A DNA stretch of 35,700 bases, from the NCBI GenBank assembly GCA_009786195.1, contig WQTP01000039.1:1-35700 (forward strand), read 5' to 3'. Under the pieces are notes generated by a model, which searched no databases, had not been told where the DNA came from, and saw only the letters and a list, made by a program, of their open reading frames with translations. Source of the stretch: Candidatus Saccharimonadota bacterium. GTDB taxonomy: Bacteria > Patescibacteriota > Saccharimonadia > Saccharimonadales > Saccharimonadaceae. Of the stretch, positions 24,679-32,012 are shown in pieces; the first letter of the stretch is position 1; every line of letters starts with the position of its first letter. A program made the position numbers and the translations under genes.

Positions 24679-24928
24679 ATTGTGCCTTGAGCTCACTCCA
24701 CGTTGCCGAGGTTTTGTGGCTGGCGTTGTATTTTTGGGCGCGATTGATGGCGGCCAGATCGACCTTGTCATCAGTGTTTTTGATGACAATTTCATCATTG
24801 CTAGCAGCGTTTTTAGCGACCATAATCACAAAAGAATTGAGCGACAATCCCAACCTGTCCGCAGCGCGCTTGATCAGCGTTTTGGTTGCGGCAGTAGTTT
24901 TGATCACCATAGTTGTGTCATTAGCCAT
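24668..24928 (-). CDS. RelB/DinJ-family antitoxin
   Basis: An 86-residue protein with a ribbon-helix-helix-like N-terminus (TTMVIKTTAATKTLIKRAADRLGLSLNSFVIMVA) and a charged C-terminal arm ending WSELKAQYDI that should wrap the toxin. It precedes and overlaps the RelE-type gene, the standard order. The ribosome site AAGAAAGGG lies 7 nt before ATG 24928. A direct repeat around the promoter (24943-24977) is a likely autoregulation site. The pair may stabilise this part of the genome. Confidence 0.85.
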   Translation of the reverse strand: MANDTTMVIKTTAATKTLIKRAADRLGLSLNSFVIMVAKNAASNDEIVIKNTDDKVDLAAINRAQKYNASHKTSATWSELKAQYDI

Positions 24929-24942
24929 AATTTAACCCTTTC

Positions 24943-25000
24943 TTTACCATTTATTACTATAATATTTACCATTTTATCACATTTCATAACAACACACAAA
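24943..25000 (-). promoter_or_regulatory. Toxin-antitoxin promoter and direct-repeat operator
   Basis: On the plus strand TTTACCATTTAT (24943-24954) and TTTACCATTTTAT (24965-24977) are 22 bp apart, two helical turns. The minus-strand -10 TGA-TAAAAT overlaps the second copy, with a TTGTGT -35-like box 17 bp further up. This is a natural site for RelB-type repression. Confidence 0.5.
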
Positions 25001-25027
25001 CATTTTAACAGAAATAGCGTTAAACAA

Positions 25028-25054
25028 TAAAACCTCGCCGAGCTGATGCGAGGT
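25028..25054 (-). terminator. Hairpin terminator (minus strand)
   Basis: Stem ACCTCGC (25032-25038) / GCGAGGT (25048-25054) with a 9-nt loop. On the minus strand it is followed by TTTTATT. It would end transcripts from the 472-aa gene before the toxin-antitoxin promoter. Confidence 0.6.
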
Positions 25055-25070
25055 GTTTATGGAAGCAGTG

Positions 25071-25099
25071 TATCATACTTGCTAAAAATGCAAATCAAA
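25071..25099 (-). repeat. Degenerate copy of the lipoprotein promoter
   Basis: Matches 22389-22419 over nearly its whole length except for one substitution and a 2-nt deletion. On the minus strand it keeps TTGCAT, but the spacer falls to 15 bp and the -10 becomes TACACT, so it is probably inactive. It sits just upstream of the hairpin terminator. Confidence 0.5.
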
Positions 25100-25301
25100 C
25101 ATCCATACCCACCACCTTAACATTGCGCGATTGTTTAACTGCGCGGTTTAGTTGATTCTCAATTACCCAAAGATACGGATCGCGAATTAGTGTTGTGAAG
25201 GTGGCGGAGGGTTACACCATGTTGCCTTTATGAACTAAATGTTTCCAACCATAAAGATTAAATATCATATCAGACTGAACAGCTTTGTAGTCAACTGACA
25301 T
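25095..25301 (-). pseudogene. Remnant small ORF with one in-frame stop
   Basis: From ATG 25301 a frame runs 29 codons (MSVDYKAVQSDMIFNLYGW...) to TAA 25214-25212 and then stays open for 38 more codons (TLIRDPYLWVIENQLNRAV...) to TGA 25097-25095. The composition looks protein-like, and together the halves would make about 68 residues. I do not recognise it, and no ribosome site precedes the ATG. It may be a decayed gene copied together with the degenerate promoter downstream, or two chance frames. The rest of the 284-nt stretch between the terminator and the 472-aa gene shows nothing else. Confidence 0.3.
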
Positions 25302-25329
25302 TTTTCTAGATATTCTTACATTTAGCTGC

Positions 25330-26748
25330 TTAGGCAGCTGCTTCAAACTCTTCAGTTGAAGTCGCAGTGTCGTTGGCGGAGGTGCTGTCCCCATAGCCAA
25401 GAAACTCAGTGCGGCTAGTAAAATCCCTAATCGCAGTCATGAGCTCTTCGCTTACTAGCTGAGTAACTGCAGGTGATTCTAATTGTTTTATTAGGTAGAC
25501 AGCTTTCGTTCTTAATTCTCCCATTGTATTTCTCACGTTCTCTGTACTCTCTTTACCAGCCTTCAGTAGTCTAAGCATCATCATCGCATTTTGATCATAC
25601 CACTCAATCTTTTCGTTAGATCCTTTTGCCAGCAATGAATATACGCGAAAAGCGTCAACCAATATACCCTGATCTGAGCCTGAAAATCCCTGAATTGTAT
25701 CTAGAGCCTTGCCCTTTTTGAGCGTATTGGTGAACTCTATTATAGAATCAATTCGACCCTTCCCCGTACTGTTTAATGACGAATAGTTACTAGCATAGTC
25801 GATGTCCTCAGATTTACCAAATTTATCGAGTGTTTGGCTGATTCTTTTTGCACTTATGGGGGAATCTTCAAATACCTTTCGCCCATCATCTTTAAGCCTA
25901 CTAAATAACACATACTGAATTTCTGGAGACGTTTTGTCGGCGTATCTTAGTGCCTTTTTACGGACAAAGCCACGACCTTGATATCCATCTGGCTTATCGC
26001 CACTAGCTGCGTAGTAGTCAGCATCAGCTTGAAGGATGCTGTACTGCGCATCAGCATTGACCATGTCCTCAGTAAGGCCCGGGTAAGCGTTGAACCCTAT
26101 TTCATTCAGTAGGTTCTTAGCGAAGTAAACAGCAACTGACTTCTCTGTTTTACTGCCAGTTTTGATCAGATTGGCAAGTATAGATCGCATGATATAGCGT
26201 ATATTGTCATCATAAAAACCTGATTTAATTAATTCAAGACTCAATCTGTGAGTAGGTTCACCCGATCTCGTTTTTAAGAGGGGATTGATATAAGTGGTTT
26301 CTTTACCATTAAGAAAGTCGATTCTGTCAGAGTTTAAAAATGCCCTTTTGTATAGTTCACCTCTTTTTTCTTCGGTTGATATAAATTCGGGATCATAATC
26401 ATAAAGAGGGTTTTCTTTCTCGAAACGTTCATTCATGATATCCTGCATGCCCTGTTGTGCTTCCTTGCTACCTAGAATCCACGGAGGCATGTTATTGGCA
26501 AAATGCTTCTCATCTTCTCTAAACCAGTCAAGCCATTTCCTAACACTCCAATTTCGCTCCTCTTCGGTGAGCCGTCCTTTCCAGTATTCGTTGTTCCAGA
26601 TGTAAGCGTCAGGACCACGATCACGATGTCGATCAACTTCAACAATAACGACTCCAGCAGCAACACTACCCACAATGGGCGAAACTTCAGGTGTTACCCC
26701 AGAGTCCACCGGGGCTTCTTCATGGTTACTGCCGCTGTCATTTAACAT
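25330..26748 (-). CDS. 472-residue soluble protein beside the T4SS genes, unknown
   Basis: I do not recognise this protein. It has no signal peptide or membrane helix. The first 35 residues are acidic and Pro/Val-rich. The rest is predicted mostly helical and charged, with Trp-rich stretches near 48-72 (AYIWNNEYWKGRLTEEERNW). The C-terminus is Thr/Ser/Glu-rich and acidic (STEEFEAAA). It has its own strong promoter with a perfect TTGACA, and the ATG lies 6 nt beyond the -10 box, so it is probably leaderless and separately regulated from the VirB6-like pair upstream. An effector or cytoplasmic T4SS accessory role is possible by position only. Confidence 0.75.
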   Translation of the reverse strand: MLNDSGSNHEEAPVDSGVTPEVSPIVGSVAAGVVIVEVDRHRDRGPDAYIWNNEYWKGRLTEEERNWSVRKWLDWFREDEKHFANNMPPWILGSKEAQQGMQDIMNERFEKENPLYDYDPEFISTEEKRGELYKRAFLNSDRIDFLNGKETTYINPLLKTRSGEPTHRLSLELIKSGFYDDNIRYIMRSILANLIKTGSKTEKSVAVYFAKNLLNEIGFNAYPGLTEDMVNADAQYSILQADADYYAASGDKPDGYQGRGFVRKKALRYADKTSPEIQYVLFSRLKDDGRKVFEDSPISAKRISQTLDKFGKSEDIDYASNYSSLNSTGKGRIDSIIEFTNTLKKGKALDTIQGFSGSDQGILVDAFRVYSLLAKGSNEKIEWYDQNAMMMLRLLKAGKESTENVRNTMGELRTKAVYLIKQLESPAVTQLVSEELMTAIRDFTSRTEFLGYGDSTSANDTATSTEEFEAAA

Positions 26749-26754
26749 GCTACT

Positions 26755-26783
26755 ACAATAACAAGCTTAAACAGTTTTGTCAA
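26755..26783 (-). promoter_or_regulatory. Leaderless promoter of the 472-aa gene
   Basis: Minus-strand TTGACA (26778-26783), 17-bp spacer, TATTGT (26755-26760), then 6 nt to ATG 26748. The predicted start site is the A of ATG, and there is no ribosome-binding sequence. Confidence 0.65.
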
Positions 26784-26796
26784 TTATTAATTTGAA

Positions 26797-28620
26797 TTAA
26801 CCTCTCATGCCAGCATTCATGTCAGTATCACTACTATCATTTGGCGGATTTGATCCCCTTTCTGGTGCTTGCGTCTCTGTCTGTGTTGTTGATTCCACCT
26901 GTGGTGTGTAATTACGGCTCTCAATAAGAGCTTTTTGGTTTATAATGTTATTACCTAAAGTTTCAAGTAACCTTTGACCAGTAGTATTGTCTTTAAGATC
27001 AAGGTTCTTGAATTTATCGACAGCGTTTTGTAATATGCCTATATCATCCAAATTGTTAGTCTTCAACACCTGGTTTGAGAATGTTGTCAAAAGACTATTA
27101 ACGTCATTATCACTAAGATTAGCGGCACTCAAATTGCCACCTTCTATAGTTTTCTTTTGACCTGTATCGGCACTCACGAATTCGATCCTGCTTTCGGGGT
27201 TTTGGCCGCCTATTACATTAGCCACACCCATAGGACTAATTGCGCTCGATACCCTTTGCGGGTTGCCATTCTCATCTTCTTCTAAAGCCCAAATTTGTCC
27301 AGTTTCTTCTATGAGTGATGTTGCTTCCTCTGTTAATTTACCTTGCATTTGGGCACCATAAGAAGCAGCGACTCCACTACCAGGGAACATCTCCAGCATT
27401 TTGCGAGAAACTTTCCAGGCCGGACTGTCGGTGCCAGACTCTGATGCAAGTTGAGCATGCTTCATCTTTGCCTCGTGCTCAATAACGTCACCCCTTCTCT
27501 TAAGGCTGATTTCGTATTCTTGTTCTGCTAGTTTGCGTCTCTGAGATTGCGCGGTATTCTCCAAGTCAAGCTTTTGTTTCGCAATCCTTTGAGTGCCCGC
27601 AGTATTGCTTTTAGCAATTTCAGCCAGATTTTTTGATCCTTCTACCAGATTGCCATTACCAAGGTCCGTTAGAAAACTAACAGCACCGCTTGCACCCTTT
27701 GCGACAGAACCAATCCTCGTTCTTGTCGCTCTATTTAGCTCCTGGGCTGCTAGAGACCGCTCTTCTTCAGTCTTAGCATTTCTTAATTTTTCCTGTGCGG
27801 CGTTTATAGCTTTAAGACGACTTCCAGAAACCTTTCTTCCGAATCGATTCAAATAATTCCCATCCTTATCTTGTTTGAGTTGCCACTTTTCTGCTGACGA
27901 CTTGAGTCTGTCGCCAAGCGCCGTCCCCACTATATTTTTTCCGGCCTGTCCCAGACTATCCCCGATATCCTTGATCGGCGTTTTGTCCAGACCCTTTTGT
28001 ACCAGACCCTGCAATTGGCTGAGTGCTTGACCGCCCATCTTCATGATTGGAATGATAGTTGCGACGGGTACTAGTTGGACCAAACAGATCATGAAAAATC
28101 CAATTAACGGGTGATCACCTAGAGATTTCATCATAATAAATGTCAGCAGTTCGGTTGCGCCCCAAACAAAAGCGATTACTGGATAGATGAACAAAACGCG
28201 TGCGAATTCAGTCACCCACTTTTTAAACCACTTTTCAGTATTGGGTAGTAAATACAAGACAAAAGCAATCGGCGAAATAATAATTAGAACAGTCACCAAT
28301 ACTTCTCGCAGAACCAGAACTGCAACAATTAGTAAAATCCCCACAAGCACTGTGCCCAAGTTAATAGCGATTAATATAATTGCGCCAACTCCCAGTGCGA
28401 AAAGTGACACACCACCAAGAATACCTCCCCCCACCTTTGCAAGAGGATTCATTTCAGCACCAGCGGCAGGTACGATATTGCTAATAAAATCACGTAAATT
28501 TGCACCTAGGACATTACTAATATCCACTGCGATGACACAAATATAGAACGACAAGTTCACCGCAATCGCAACAATAATCAAGCGAGGCAGAATTTTCTTG
28601 ATAGTATAGTTGCTAAACAT
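26797..28620 (-). CDS. VirB6/TrbL-like T4SS inner-membrane channel protein
   Basis: A 607-residue protein. Residues 1-215 contain about six hydrophobic helices (for example GTVLVGILLIVAVLVLREVLVTVLIIISPIAFVLYLLP and FARVLFIYPVIAFVWG), the VirB6/TrbL pattern with a W.K.W segment between helices. Residues about 220-607 are soluble, charged and coiled-coil-prone (RRKLAEQEYEISLKRR, EAKMKHAQLASE), probably cytoplasmic. Its ATG 28620 overlaps the stop of the upstream gene by one base (TAATG). VirB6 proteins line the substrate path. The long C-terminal extension is common in CPR T4SS proteins but has no assigned function here. Confidence 0.8.
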   Translation of the reverse strand: MFSNYTIKKILPRLIIVAIAVNLSFYICVIAVDISNVLGANLRDFISNIVPAAGAEMNPLAKVGGGILGGVSLFALGVGAIILIAINLGTVLVGILLIVAVLVLREVLVTVLIIISPIAFVLYLLPNTEKWFKKWVTEFARVLFIYPVIAFVWGATELLTFIMMKSLGDHPLIGFFMICLVQLVPVATIIPIMKMGGQALSQLQGLVQKGLDKTPIKDIGDSLGQAGKNIVGTALGDRLKSSAEKWQLKQDKDGNYLNRFGRKVSGSRLKAINAAQEKLRNAKTEEERSLAAQELNRATRTRIGSVAKGASGAVSFLTDLGNGNLVEGSKNLAEIAKSNTAGTQRIAKQKLDLENTAQSQRRKLAEQEYEISLKRRGDVIEHEAKMKHAQLASESGTDSPAWKVSRKMLEMFPGSGVAASYGAQMQGKLTEEATSLIEETGQIWALEEDENGNPQRVSSAISPMGVANVIGGQNPESRIEFVSADTGQKKTIEGGNLSAANLSDNDVNSLLTTFSNQVLKTNNLDDIGILQNAVDKFKNLDLKDNTTGQRLLETLGNNIINQKALIESRNYTPQVESTTQTETQAPERGSNPPNDSSDTDMNAGMRG

Positions 28621-30284
28621 TATTGTTTAACACCCCCAATACCACCCCCCACGGCCGTAGAATAAATAATTATGAGAAAAACAATAGCAAAAGCAATATT
28701 AGCAATCGGGATAAATGCGCTCCAAACTTCCCGAATACTACTATCCGGATCATTGAGTGTCTGGTAATTCAACTGACCATTAATGGTATCCATTAATCCG
28801 TTAATCACCCACCCCATCGTTTCAACTATTGGACACATAATCCAACCAAAAGAACCGCCCTGTGAATAGCAATCGGCAGGCGGGTCAGTATTCTCACCAC
28901 CGTAGGGATTGAACACGTAGCCGCCTCTTTCAGCCTGACCGGCCAAACAGGCATTTATGGTCTCACCAGCGGCCACTGGAATAATCTCTTTGCCCTCTAT
29001 GGGTTGGTTTGAAGAAACGATAGACCCAGTCCCGAGGCCATTTTTCAGATCGCTACCGTATTTTGAAAGCTGGAAACCGCTAAGCGCCACCGAGTAGCAG
29101 TAATATTCTTCATTATTCCTCGAAAACCCATTTTTACACGCGGTGAATAGCGGATTTACAACTTCAGTCTCAGAGTTATCATCATAAATGGACTGAGGAT
29201 ATTTACTAGAACAGACCTCTACCGCTGCTTTACCCTGTAGCCAGTTGGCGTAGCTCTCAGCGAGTTCACTTACTCTTTTTAGGACATTTTCGCAGGTTAT
29301 CTCGCTACTGCTCGTATACCTCGAAAATGCTTCACTGTTCGGCATCCTTGTTATTAGTTTGTTCCAATCAGTCGTCTGTGCGACCCCTCCAACCAGCTCA
29401 ATACCATCAACATAGGAAATTTTTCTTTCATTAATTCCAGGTTCAGTTTTGGATTTCACGTCAGCCCCACATCCCCACGTCTTGTTGACCAACGTTTCCC
29501 AGTAAAAATAGTATCTATCCGCGGCGCTTAGTTCACCCGTGGTGAACCATTTTGGCCAAGATGGGTTCACGAGCTTGTTGACAGTATTGATAGATCCTTT
29601 TTCGTAAGACACCCCCACATCATTATTGGGCTCAAGCATTAGGTTGTTTATTAATGTTTCACAAGCTGACTTAGCACCGCTGCTGCTGTTATCTCCGGAT
29701 GGTAAATCTCGCAAAACACTGCTGCTGTCAAAATAATACCATTTTCCATTTTTAAAATATATATTATATTGTTGTGGGCCGGAGTTACCCATGGTGTAGG
29801 GGCATGTAGCAAAAGCATCGTATACGTCTTTTGATTCACCAGCTTTATAAGCATCTCCGATAAAATCTCTTACAGTCTTGTTAAAATACGGTAAAGCAGC
29901 GAGGAGTGCTTCTTGGCAAGACATTTTCCCATCATTTGGTCCAACAAGTTTTGATACATTAAGAGTATTATTAGTTATAGGAAATAGCGCGAGCTCGTAG
30001 CCGCCATTTATCTGTATAACGATGGCATTTATCAGTTGGCTAACAGGTACGGCAGCGTTTCCATTACTCAACGTTTCGCTAAGCTTACACTGATTCCGAA
30101 TAGCATCGACAAGTATATATTTCTTAACAGTTGAATCACTTTCTGCTAATCCTGGTATACCGTAGGCATTCGATGATGTAAATACGTTCATGAAAATCTG
30201 ACAAACCAAAATCACCGCCATAAGGAACAGGCCGAATCTTTTGAGACGCGCCCTAATCACCGTGATCCCACCTATGTGTTTCAT
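28620..30284 (-). CDS. Exported T4SS protein with C-terminal TM, partner of the VirB6-like protein
   Basis: A 554-residue protein with an N-terminal hydrophobic signal/anchor (FGLFLMAVILVCQIFMNVF, about 18-36), a large extracytoplasmic part with many Cys residues, and a C-terminal helix (FIPIANIAFAIVFLIIIYST) followed by a Gly-rich end. The last helix resembles the first helix of VirB6/TrbL proteins, as if the extracellular domain and helix were split from the following gene. I set the start at ATG 30284: it is 7 nt from a TATGAT -10 box, whereas the longer frame begins with a TTG inside the promoter repeat. First gene of a two-gene operon. Confidence 0.72.
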   Translation of the reverse strand: MKHIGGITVIRARLKRFGLFLMAVILVCQIFMNVFTSSNAYGIPGLAESDSTVKKYILVDAIRNQCKLSETLSNGNAAVPVSQLINAIVIQINGGYELALFPITNNTLNVSKLVGPNDGKMSCQEALLAALPYFNKTVRDFIGDAYKAGESKDVYDAFATCPYTMGNSGPQQYNIYFKNGKWYYFDSSSVLRDLPSGDNSSSGAKSACETLINNLMLEPNNDVGVSYEKGSINTVNKLVNPSWPKWFTTGELSAADRYYFYWETLVNKTWGCGADVKSKTEPGINERKISYVDGIELVGGVAQTTDWNKLITRMPNSEAFSRYTSSSEITCENVLKRVSELAESYANWLQGKAAVEVCSSKYPQSIYDDNSETEVVNPLFTACKNGFSRNNEEYYCYSVALSGFQLSKYGSDLKNGLGTGSIVSSNQPIEGKEIIPVAAGETINACLAGQAERGGYVFNPYGGENTDPPADCYSQGGSFGWIMCPIVETMGWVINGLMDTINGQLNYQTLNDPDSSIREVWSAFIPIANIAFAIVFLIIIYSTAVGGGIGGVKQ

Positions 30285-30291
30285 ATGAATT

Positions 30292-30320
30292 ATCATAACC
30301 GAAATCGCGATATTGCGCAA
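30292..30320 (-). promoter_or_regulatory. Promoter of the VirB6-like operon (in repeat copy 1)
   Basis: Minus-strand TTGCGC (30315-30320), 17-bp spacer, TATGAT (30292-30297). ATG 30284 follows after 7 nt. The -35, spacer and half of the -10 lie in the 28-bp repeat. Confidence 0.6.
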
Positions 30321-30322
30321 GT
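30295..30322. repeat. 28-bp perfect direct repeat, copy 1
   Basis: Identical over all 28 bases to 31604-31631. The repeat starts ATAACCGAAATCGCGATATT and ends GCGCAAGT. Its edge falls inside the -10 hexamer of the VirB6-like operon promoter. Confidence 0.95.
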
Positions 30323-30334
30323 ATTACCCAAAAA

Positions 30335-31549
30335 CTATGCAGGTGTGGACGGAAAAATTTCACCCAGATCCATCCTGAGGAATTTTTGCCATTTTACACC
30401 CTTGTCGCCCACTAACAAAATTTCTGACTCAGGAAACTTTTCTTTAAATCGCATGGCGCTCGGCATGTTCATTTCGCTGTCACTACTTTTTACTTCGATA
30501 CCTAAAATCTTTGCGCCATATTTTAAGACAAAGTCGACCTCTAATTCACCCTCACGCCAATAAAATAATTGAGCGTTAGTGTTGCAATTCACCAGATTAA
30601 GCAAATGTGCTCCTACTGCGCTCTCAACCAACCTGCCCCACCACAACTTGTCGGCCAAGGCATCTGAAAAAGTTTCTGTTTGCCCTGCCGAAACCAGACC
30701 CATGTTGAACACTTGAAATTTAGGGCTAGAGGATCTTGTCTTGATAACTTTTCTACTGAATGTTTCAAGTCCCGATAATAAACCAGCTTGTTCTAACAAC
30801 TCCAAATACTTTGCCAGTGTCACGGTATTACCAGCATCTTGTAGCTGCCCGAGGAGCTTGTTATATGACAAAATTTGAGAATTGTATGAGCACCCTAATT
30901 CAAAAAGTTGTCTCAGTAATGCTGGCTTAACAATTTGCGTCAACATTAGGATGTCTTGGTTAATACTGGCCGATACTACAGAATCCTTGACATAATTTTT
31001 AAACCGCATTTCATCATCGATTAACGTTGCTGCTCCTGGGTAGCCACCAAACCACACAAACTGTTCAGGCGTGAAGTTAAAAACTTTTTCCATCTCTCGA
31101 TAAGACCAGTGCCCAATCCGTATTAACTCATAACGCCCGAGCAGTGAATCGTGCAAGCCTCTCTGTAACAATAGTCGCGAAGAGCCAGAAAGTATCAGTT
31201 TAATGTTAATGCCGCTACTGGTGTCAGCATCCCAATTCTTTTTTACAGTTAAACTCCAATCATTGATTCGCTGGATTTCATCAATAATCAATAATGCTTC
31301 TTTTTTCCCCTGGGAACGCATCTCGACGCGTAATTTTTCCCAAACACCGTCAAGCCATTCGCCGTTCGCTGTTGAAATATCATCGACGGCATACTTTGCA
31401 GTATAAATTAAATTTTTCTTGAACAGTTGATTAAGGATTGTGGTCTTACCAACCTGTCTCGGGCCAACCACTACCTGCAAAAACTTGCGTGGTTCTAAAA
31501 TCCGGTGTTTCAATATTTCTAACTGGGTGCGCTCATATTCTTTTGTCAT
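30335..31549 (-). CDS. AAA ATPase with DUF4143 domain (single-component NTPase)
   Basis: A 404-residue ATPase with Walker A GPRQVGKTT (29-37), Walker B ALLIIDEIQRI (about 85-93) and, at the C-terminus, the DUF4143 nuclease-like region (LFYWREGELEVDFVL ... GIEVKSSDS), which has the D...EVK layout of PD-(D/E)xK enzymes. Such genes are frequent in hosts of mobile DNA and in CPR genomes; their role is unknown. The start is ATG 31549, with ribosome site AAAGGAG 5 nt upstream; the longer TTG frame is rejected. It sits between two 28-bp direct repeats in the VirB6-like operon's promoter region and has two palindromes in its leader. It looks like a self-contained inserted unit. Confidence 0.9.
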   Translation of the reverse strand: MTKEYERTQLEILKHRILEPRKFLQVVVGPRQVGKTTILNQLFKKNLIYTAKYAVDDISTANGEWLDGVWEKLRVEMRSQGKKEALLIIDEIQRINDWSLTVKKNWDADTSSGINIKLILSGSSRLLLQRGLHDSLLGRYELIRIGHWSYREMEKVFNFTPEQFVWFGGYPGAATLIDDEMRFKNYVKDSVVSASINQDILMLTQIVKPALLRQLFELGCSYNSQILSYNKLLGQLQDAGNTVTLAKYLELLEQAGLLSGLETFSRKVIKTRSSSPKFQVFNMGLVSAGQTETFSDALADKLWWGRLVESAVGAHLLNLVNCNTNAQLFYWREGELEVDFVLKYGAKILGIEVKSSDSEMNMPSAMRFKEKFPESEILLVGDKGVKWQKFLRMDLGEIFPSTPA

Positions 31550-31560
31550 ACTTGCTCCTT

Positions 31561-31601
31561 TACTCAATGTACTGAGTAATATTTACTCAATGCACTGAGC
31601 A
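31561..31601. promoter_or_regulatory. Two tandem 18-bp palindromes in the ATPase leader
   Basis: TACTCAATGTACTGAGTA (31561-31578) is a near-perfect palindrome, and TACTCAATGCACTGAGCA (31584-31601) is a close second copy 23 bp away. They fill the space between the -10 box and the ribosome site, so a dimeric repressor bound here would block transcription. Confidence 0.65.
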
Positions 31602-31629
31602 TTATAACCGAAATCGCGATATTGCGCAA
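31601..31629 (-). promoter_or_regulatory. Promoter of the DUF4143 ATPase (in repeat copy 2)
   Basis: Minus-strand TTGCGC (31624-31629), 17-bp spacer, perfect TATAAT (31601-31606). Confidence 0.65.
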
Positions 31630-31631
31630 GT
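31604..31631. repeat. 28-bp perfect direct repeat, copy 2
   Basis: Identical to 30295-30322. The two copies bracket the ATPase gene with 1281 bp between them. Confidence 0.95.
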
Positions 31632-31674
31632 GTCACACGCAGAATCATATATTGGCGCGAACCGAATGCGATTC

Positions 31675-31703
31675 TTGCATTAAAACCGTTAGCATGTTAC
31701 GAT
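31675..31703 (+). promoter_or_regulatory. Leaderless promoter of the pilin operon
   Basis: TTGCAT (31675-31680), 17-bp spacer, TACGAT (31698-31703), then 6 nt to ATG 31710. It diverges from the ATPase promoter. Confidence 0.6.
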
Positions 31704-31709
31704 GATACT

Positions 31710-32012
31710 ATGTTTACGAAGTTTTTCGCTGATTGTGGTACGACGACGTTCTTTCAATGGTGCGGCGGCAACGATAACGGCGGTATTATGGATCTACTAA
31801 TGACTATTTTTAACTGGTTGTCGATGGGTGTGGCGATTGCGGTAGTTGGTGGAATCATTTATGGCGGAATTACCTACGCGACGTCGAGTGGTGATACTGG
31901 TAAAACTCAAGAAGCCGTTAAAAGAATTCGCGATGCTGTTATCGCACTAGTACTGTATTTTGCCATGTGGGCGATATTGAACTGGTTGTTACCGGGAGGA
32001 ATTTTCAATTGA
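31710..32012 (+). CDS. T4SS pilin-like protein 1
   Basis: A 100-residue protein with two hydrophobic helices (about 27-52 and 78-96) and the loop GGITYATSSGDTGKTQEAVKRIRDAVIALVLYF, characteristic of the small CPR T4SS pilin family (VirB2/TrbC-like: helix, YxTSxGD, basic stretch, helix). There is no cleavable signal peptide, only a short N-terminal lead with two Cys. It would form the subunit of a T4SS pilus or channel. First of five tandem pilin-like genes, probably translated from a leaderless mRNA. Its TGA overlaps the next ATG (TGATG). Confidence 0.85.
   Translation: MFTKFFADCGTTTFFQWCGGNDNGGIMDLLMTIFNWLSMGVAIAVVGGIIYGGITYATSSGDTGKTQEAVKRIRDAVIALVLYFAMWAILNWLLPGGIFN

Noticed and set aside
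24536-25030. 164-codon plus-strand ORF opposite the toxin-antitoxin genes
   Set aside because: It is a shadow frame: the minus strand carries clear RelE- and RelB-type proteins with proper overlap and ribosome site.
31640-31675. AGAATC...GATTCT inverted repeat upstream of the pilin promoter
   Set aside because: Only 6-bp arms about 23 nt apart; expected by chance at this length.
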